Assembly: GCF_003952465.1 (NCBI RefSeq) | Contig: NZ_CP034448.1 | Span: 2,829,001 to 2,893,000 of the forward strand | Reading direction: 5' to 3' | Source: Mesorhizobium sp. M1B.F.Ca.ET.045.04.1.1 | GTDB taxonomy: Bacteria > Pseudomonadota > Alphaproteobacteria > Rhizobiales > Rhizobiaceae | Length of the DNA: 64,000 nucleotides | Program-made: the position numbers and the translations under genes | The notes under the pieces: model-generated | The model's input: only the letters and a program-made list of their open reading frames with translations | Databases searched by the model: none | What the model was told of the DNA's origin: nothing | Shown here: piece after piece, positions 60,409 through 64,000 of the stretch | Layout of the letters: every line of letters starts with the position of its first letter | Position numbering within the stretch: position 1 is the first letter of the stretch

Positions 60409-60749
60409 ATGCCGGCCAGCGACTACGAAGACGACGAGATCGGGATCATCTGTCCCGCCTGCGACTATGAATCAGGAAAAGCATCGGCTGGATTCGCAGG
60501 CACGTACAGCTCGAATGTCCCGGTTGCGGGCAGGTGATCGACATCGAGAGCAGGAATTTCCGAATGCCTGCCGGACACGACCCCCCCGCGATCCATGACG
60601 CTGATACAGCGGGGCGAGAGAAGCGCCCTCCGCAGTCGGCAAACAAGTGCGGAGAACCGGTGGCATCCCGCCGCTCACGAGGACGACGGCCTAAAGCTGC
60701 CTCCACTTTCGACAGTTCGTTGCGCCCCCGGCGCGGGCCGACGCGGTAG
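60409..60749 (+). pseudogene. Small double-CxxC zinc protein with A-run frameshift
   Basis: ATG 60409 begins MPASDYEDDEIGIICPACDY and reaches ESGK, where four A (60477-60480) precede a frame change. With five A the reading continues SIGWIRRHVQLECPGCGQVI and DIESRNFRM. The two CPxC knuckles (CPAC and CPGC) then form one zinc ribbon. The open frame runs to 60749, overlapping the end of the opposing bS21-like gene, so the natural C-terminus is uncertain. Confidence 0.5.
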
Positions 60750-60972
60750 CGGACCTTTTCCTTTTGGCTGAGGCAGCAGGCCTTCTCTCTGTGCGCGCTT
60801 CCTGGCCAGCTTATGTGCTCGTCTGATGGCTTCGGCTCGTTGCCTAGTCTTTCTCTCGGAGGGCTTCTCATAGGCCCGGCGAGCCTTCATCTCACGAAAG
60901 ATGCCTTCACGCTTTCCTCTTCAAGACCCGAAGGGCCTGTTCGATATTGTTGTCGCGTACGAGTACCTGCAT
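60675..60972 (-). pseudogene. rpsU: Ribosomal protein bS21 paralogue with frameshift
   Basis: ATG 60972 encodes [20 protein letters not shown], the bS21 N-terminus, then meets a stop. The adjacent frame continues [40 protein letters not shown] and QREGLLPQ, the rest of bS21. The junction near 60905-60912 lacks the usual MQ and differs by one frame. The last 30 residues are a non-family extension. Rhizobia commonly carry several rpsU copies, one near a csp gene; this one appears disabled unless the shift is an error. Confidence 0.75.
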
Positions 60973-61093
60973 TGCATCTCCCTTGCTGTCCCGTCGCTTT
61001 GCACGGGCGTTGCGGTCTGCCAACCTGGCGAACCGTGACGCGCACCATAGTCCTTCTCACAGGAAAGACGACCTCCACCGGGGCCTGTGCATG

Positions 61094-61273
61094 CTACTTG
61101 TTCTTCCTCAGAAGACGCGCCTCGCGAAGAAGCGAGCTCGCATCTAAGCCGATCATACCGACAAGTTCACGGGCCTGGGCCTCGGTAATGCCCGTTTCGT
61201 TCATAAGGAACTGCACCCGAAATTCCTTCGCTGCCTGCAATTGCAGTTCGCGCTCTCGCTTGGTCTCGGCCAT
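61094..61273 (-). CDS. 59-residue hypothetical protein
   Basis: ATG 61273 to TAG 61094. The first half is a highly charged helix (MAETKRERELQLQAAKEFRV). The second half, NETGITEAQARELVGMIGLD and ASSLLREARLLR, looks like a small helix-turn-helix-like fold seen in short rhizobial proteins (DUF3606-like). The composition is strongly protein-like. The gene overlaps the 3' part of the frame at 61167-61487. Confidence 0.55.
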   Translation of the reverse strand: MAETKRERELQLQAAKEFRVQFLMNETGITEAQARELVGMIGLDASSLLREARLLRKNK

Positions 61274-61487
61274 GGGATGGGCCTTCGCACGAGTCAGTTC
61301 TTGTCAGATGCCCTGACCGAGGATTCTTGCCTGATTTGACCCGCTTTAGAATCTGGTGGGATTGTTCGATCAGGCGACGGCTTTCATCGATGAGGTGCTG
61401 TGTCTCATCAGAGCGTAACTCGGCGCGACGTCGAGCGCGGCGAATGCTTCGCAGATAGGTGTCACGGCTGTTGTCGTGGGCTGACAT
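61167..61487 (-). CDS. Hypothetical protein, C-terminal part uncertain
   Basis: From ATG 61487, preceded by GGGGGG. The first 55 residues form a charged helix (HDNSRDTYLRSIRRARRRAE, LIDESRRLIEQSHQILKRVK). The remainder is low-complexity and, from 61273 down, overlaps the better-looking gene at 61094-61273 in another frame, so the natural stop may have been lost. No family is recognised. Confidence 0.4.
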   Translation of the reverse strand: MSAHDNSRDTYLRSIRRARRRAELRSDETQHLIDESRRLIEQSHQILKRVKSGKNPRSGHLTRTDSCEGPSHGRDQARARTAIAGSEGISGAVPYERNGHYRGPGP

Positions 61488-62092
61488 GCCCCCCAACGCC
61501 CGAATGCGCCGAATGGTTCAAAAGCTGGACCTGCAATGCGAGTGCGCAACTCTTTAACACTCTTGCGGCAATGCTCTTGCTGCGCTTTTGGAGGATGCGC
61601 TCATCCTCATCAGGCAGCTGGCACACGGCACGTGGACTAAAGGTTGGCAAAGCAAGGAATGCAAACCCGAGATGCCTTGAAGGACTCAACTATGTCCTGA
61701 CCGAGGTGGTTGCGACAGGGCCAACGTCAACAGCCCGATGGCCACCTGGCGGAGCAGTTCCTATTGCTTCAAGCCACGCCTCGGCGGGCGTGGGATCCGA
61801 AAGCAGGGCCAAGGCTTCGGTCGGCGTTAGTCGTGGAAGCCGCTGCTGCCGACAAAAAAGCGACAGGCGGCGTTCTGGACGGCCACCGTCTTGCCGATGA
61901 TTCCAATGATGTTGGTTCCTCCACTATCGGAGCCCACGCCGTCGACACTTGACGTCGGTTCCCGACGAAGCGCCCGGGCGCAAATCGGTCGCTGGATGAA
62001 CGGTCGGCTTTCTAGCCCAGAGCAATCTGCCAGGTCTTGCATCGTGTCGGGACCAGATCATTGGCACAGTGACTCGTCGCTGCTAAAGACCC
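61488..62092. other. Stretch without a confident gene
   Basis: Several 60-165 codon frames exist on both strands, but none has a recognisable or convincingly protein-like product. A minus-strand frame at 61827-62042 contains GGTNIIGIIGKTVAVQNAAC, which is only suggestive. No repeats or RNA genes are seen. Confidence 0.4.
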
Positions 62093-62311
62093 CTATTGCT
62101 CCACTCCAAGACGAAGCCGGACCGAAGCCTCTAGGTCTTTGGCAAAACCAAGCGCCAACTGAAGAACCGTCGTTTCATTCGAAGCGACAGATCCTTGGCC
62201 CTCGATGGCGATCGGCAGTTCAATTTTGCCAGCGGGTGAAGTCACGCGAACATTAAATAGAAGCTGGCCACCGGGCCGCTCCTCAACTGTTATCAATTCT
62301 ACAGTTGCCAT
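62093..62311 (-). CDS. Small hypothetical protein, beta-rich
   Basis: 72 residues from ATG 62311. Strands VELITVEERPGGQLLFNVRV and KIELPIAIEGQGSVASNETT are followed by a helix VLQLALGFAKDLEASVRLRL. The pattern is that of a small folded alpha/beta protein of the kind found as hypotheticals in Rhizobiales. Function is unknown. Confidence 0.6.
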   Translation of the reverse strand: MATVELITVEERPGGQLLFNVRVTSPAGKIELPIAIEGQGSVASNETTVLQLALGFAKDLEASVRLRLGVEQ

Positions 62312-62437
62312 TGTCACTTTCCCACTCGTCAGCCGTTCCCTGAACCCCAACCTTGCCTCGCTGGGAAATGCAGTTTTCGGCTCTAATCACGATGGCGGCT
62401 GTTGCGGTAGACACCTTTTGGCCAACGAAGGCCTGGT

Positions 62438-62620
62438 TCAAATCAGGCGGTTGCGTTCCGCGAGTTCGCGTGCCCGCCTTAGAGTGCCGTCGGTGTCGGC
62501 GATCCTGCGCCTTGCTGCCTCGTCCGTTCTGATCGTCAGCCGCGCCGACATAATCTTGGATGATTTGGCGACGGCCACGATCATGATGGACGGGGCATCC
62601 AGTGTTTTCATGGTTCTCAT
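62438..62620 (-). CDS. Small hypothetical protein
   Basis: 60 residues. An AAGGA ribosome site lies about 10 bases before ATG 62620; a second ATG three codons later is possible. It contains APSIMIVAVAKSSKIMSARL and a basic helix DEAARRRIADTDGTLRRARE. No family is recognised. Confidence 0.5.
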   Translation of the reverse strand: MRTMKTLDAPSIMIVAVAKSSKIMSARLTIRTDEAARRRIADTDGTLRRARELAERNRLI

Positions 62621-62724
62621 GGGTATTATCCTTTCAAGCGAAATGACTGCCGGAGGCAGTCGACATTCGGCGATTGCTCCATGACCGGGCCAGGAGCGCT
62701 GAACCGCAATATCGGCCTTGCCAA

Positions 62725-62916
62725 TCAGGATTCCCGGCCGGCCTCTTCCCGCCGCTTGGCGTCCTGAATGTTCAGTTCGCCAACAATCTTTTCCGCCCGG
62801 CGCGTCTTGATCCCGACCATCATCTTCTTCTCGAACTTGGCAGGTTGGCCGGCGAAGATGTCGAAAACGGTCCAGCTATTCGGCTCGTCCATCCGCAGCG
62901 CGTAGTGGTTTGCCAT
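62725..62916 (-). CDS. Small conserved rhizobial hypothetical protein
   Basis: 63 residues: NHYALRMDEPNSWTVFDIFA, GQPAKFEKKMMVGIKTRRAE and a C-terminal charged helix. The opening resembles other tiny rhizobial proteins with a WxVxDxxTGxPA-like core, including the product of 59747-59929 in this window. Function is unknown. Confidence 0.6.
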   Translation of the reverse strand: MANHYALRMDEPNSWTVFDIFAGQPAKFEKKMMVGIKTRRAEKIVGELNIQDAKRREEAGRES

Positions 62917-62962
62917 GCTCGCATCTTTCTCGTTTTCGCCTCTCGACGAATGCCGACCGGGT

Positions 62963-63091
62963 TCAGGCTTTTATGCTGACGAAAACCGGGGCCAGCAGAG
63001 CGACGATCCAGAGCGCGACATATATCTTCAAGGCGAGTTGACCGTATGAAGAGAACGCCCCCCATGCGCGTCGCCACGTTCTCAATCCCAT
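62963..63091 (-). CDS. 42-residue single-pass membrane peptide
   Basis: From ATG 63091 the product is MGLRTWRRAWGAFSSYGQLA followed by LKIYVALWIVALLAPVFVSI. It has a basic N-terminus and one membrane helix. A longer in-frame start at 63166 adds an arginine-rich, less likely segment. The membrane pattern is the only support. Confidence 0.4.
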   Translation of the reverse strand: MGLRTWRRAWGAFSSYGQLALKIYVALWIVALLAPVFVSIKA

Positions 63092-63291
63092 TCGCGCTAG
63101 CCCGCCCCGCCGTGACAACGAGCGGCGCCTTCGTGGCAAGCATACCGAACATCCGAGGCGGTTCACGCACGGACACGACCCCGGATATGCTCGGGATGCC
63201 AGGCTTCACGGTCGGCATGGCTATCGGGCGACTAGGCTTCAGGTGGCAACTTCTTTCTGGTGGCGGAACGGGTGTGCATATCCTTCTATAG

Positions 63292-63735
63292 ACCGCTTGC
63301 CTCGCGATAGATAGGAGCACCGAAATTATTTGCCACGCCCGCTAAATTATCGGTCGGAATAATTGCGAGACTCAGAAAATATCGCCCTGGATGAGGTGAA
63401 TTCCTGCCGATTTTTTGACCCTGTGTTTGGCTTTTTTATTTAACCAAGAAAAATAAAACGCCGCCACCGCCTTGTTCGCAGCGCAATTGGGGCGCATATA
63501 TAAAATTCGTTGATTTGGTCGAGGTGGCTTCGTCATAGTGAATCCTCGCCATCCGCCTCCGAATTTTCGACAGTGAATGCATTGCGCCGCTCCCGGCGCG
63601 GCGTCTCGCTTCGTTCGAACCCTGAAATGATGCTAGCGCTGACCACGGATGTACTGGCGGCATCGGACATTGTTTCGCGGGTTCGACTTCGAATTGAAGC
63701 GGAAGGCGCATGCGCGCTTCCGCAGAAAGCCGCAA
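63292..63735. other. Intergenic stretch before the last gene
   Basis: The first part is AT-rich (about 63310-63520) and likely regulatory. No gene, tRNA or repeat was recognised. Confidence 0.35.
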
Positions 63736-63999
63736 GTGACCACTCGCACCACGCCGACCATCGTTCGCTTCAATGCGGCGTTTATGCTGCCGGGTTTCGA
63801 TGCGCCGCAGCCGGCCGGAGAGTATCGCGTCGATCTCGATGAGGAGCCTCTCGAAGGGGCTTCCCGCACCGCATGGCGCCGCGTGGCCACGTTCATTCAC
63901 CTGCCAGCGATCTCCGCGAAGGGGTCCACGCAGCAATTGGTGCCAATCGAACCGGCCTCACTCGAGGCGGCGCTCGACAAGGACCGGAGACAACCATGA
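63736..63999 (+). CDS. Conserved rhizobial hypothetical protein
   Basis: 87 residues from GTG 63736 (VTTRTTPTIVRFNAAFMLPG, FDAPQPAGEYRVDLDEEPLE, AWRRVATFIHLPAI). The start at this GTG is chosen because related small proteins begin with a TRTTPTIVRFNA-like sequence; an upstream ATG at 63649 would add 29 poorly conserved residues. The strand-rich core suggests a small beta fold. The stop overlaps an ATG at 63996, so a coupled gene probably continues beyond the window. Confidence 0.65.
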   Translation: MTTRTTPTIVRFNAAFMLPGFDAPQPAGEYRVDLDEEPLEGASRTAWRRVATFIHLPAISAKGSTQQLVPIEPASLEAALDKDRRQP

Positions 64000-64000
64000 C

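Noticed and set aside
61827..62042. A 71-codon minus-strand frame with a GGTNIIGIIGKTVAVQNAAC segment
   Set aside because: There is no ribosome site and no known relative, and the N-terminal part is arginine/proline-rich as expected by chance.
1..64000. CRISPR arrays, tRNA genes, complete insertion sequences and terminal inverted repeats
   Set aside because: Reading both strands gave no regularly spaced repeats, no tRNA T-loop or acceptor patterns that fold, and no transposase gene.

Overview
The window looks like accessory DNA (plasmid, symbiosis island or integrative element) of an alphaproteobacterium of the order Rhizobiales, probably Mesorhizobium-like. The evidence is a rhizobial-type 5S rRNA, a DUF1403/ScpB gene pair and many tiny protein families that look typical of rhizobial replicons, high GC with lower-GC patches, and numerous broken genes. 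This assignment is inferred from family recognition, not from a database search.

Layout. 0-2.9 kb holds two related small secreted proteins, a nucleoside deaminase and gene remnants (alpha-hydroxy-acid oxidase tail, M20 hydrolase head, recombinase tail). 2.9-4.8 kb (minus) holds three tandem secreted nuclease-fold (SNase-like) paralogues. Divergent from them, 4.9-17.7 kb is an apparently intact virB/virD4 type IV secretion operon: virB1-like, B2, B3, B4, a second lytic transglycosylase, B5, a B7-like lipoprotein, B6, B8, B9, B10, B11 and virD4. Junctions mostly overlap or are tightly spaced. No relaxase or integrase is visible. 17.8-20.3 kb is a degraded stretch with small hypothetical genes, strong minus-strand terminators and an SRAP gene interrupted by one in-frame TAG. 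20.4-21.7 kb has a lone DUF2235 hydrolase and an orphan 5S rRNA with its terminator.

22-57.7 kb is a dense defence island. It contains DUF1403-ScpB followed in the same direction by an Mrr-like nuclease/nSTAND NTPase fusion; a Lamassu-type operon (SIR2 effector, small middle protein with a frameshift, SMC-like ATPase) behind a RecB-like nuclease/helicase; a Shango-type operon (TerB protein, ATPase, DEAD/DEAH helicase) followed by a frameshifted PD-(D/E)XK-like gene; a 1449-residue HNH-NACHT protein; a HEPN protein; an MNT-HEPN fusion beside an orphan Xre/MbcA/ParS-type antitoxin; a hipBA module; and a YhaO/YhaN nuclease-ATPase pair.

57.9-64 kb holds small rhizobial conserved genes: a zinc-ribbon protein with an in-frame TAG, a cold-shock protein, a frameshifted bS21 paralogue and several 40-110 residue proteins. 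It also holds a candidate sRNA preceded by a perfect sigma-54 promoter consensus, with an anti-Shine-Dalgarno sequence in its first loop. Several disrupted genes differ from an intact frame by a single base in a short homopolymer, so either pseudogenisation or sequencing error must be considered for them.
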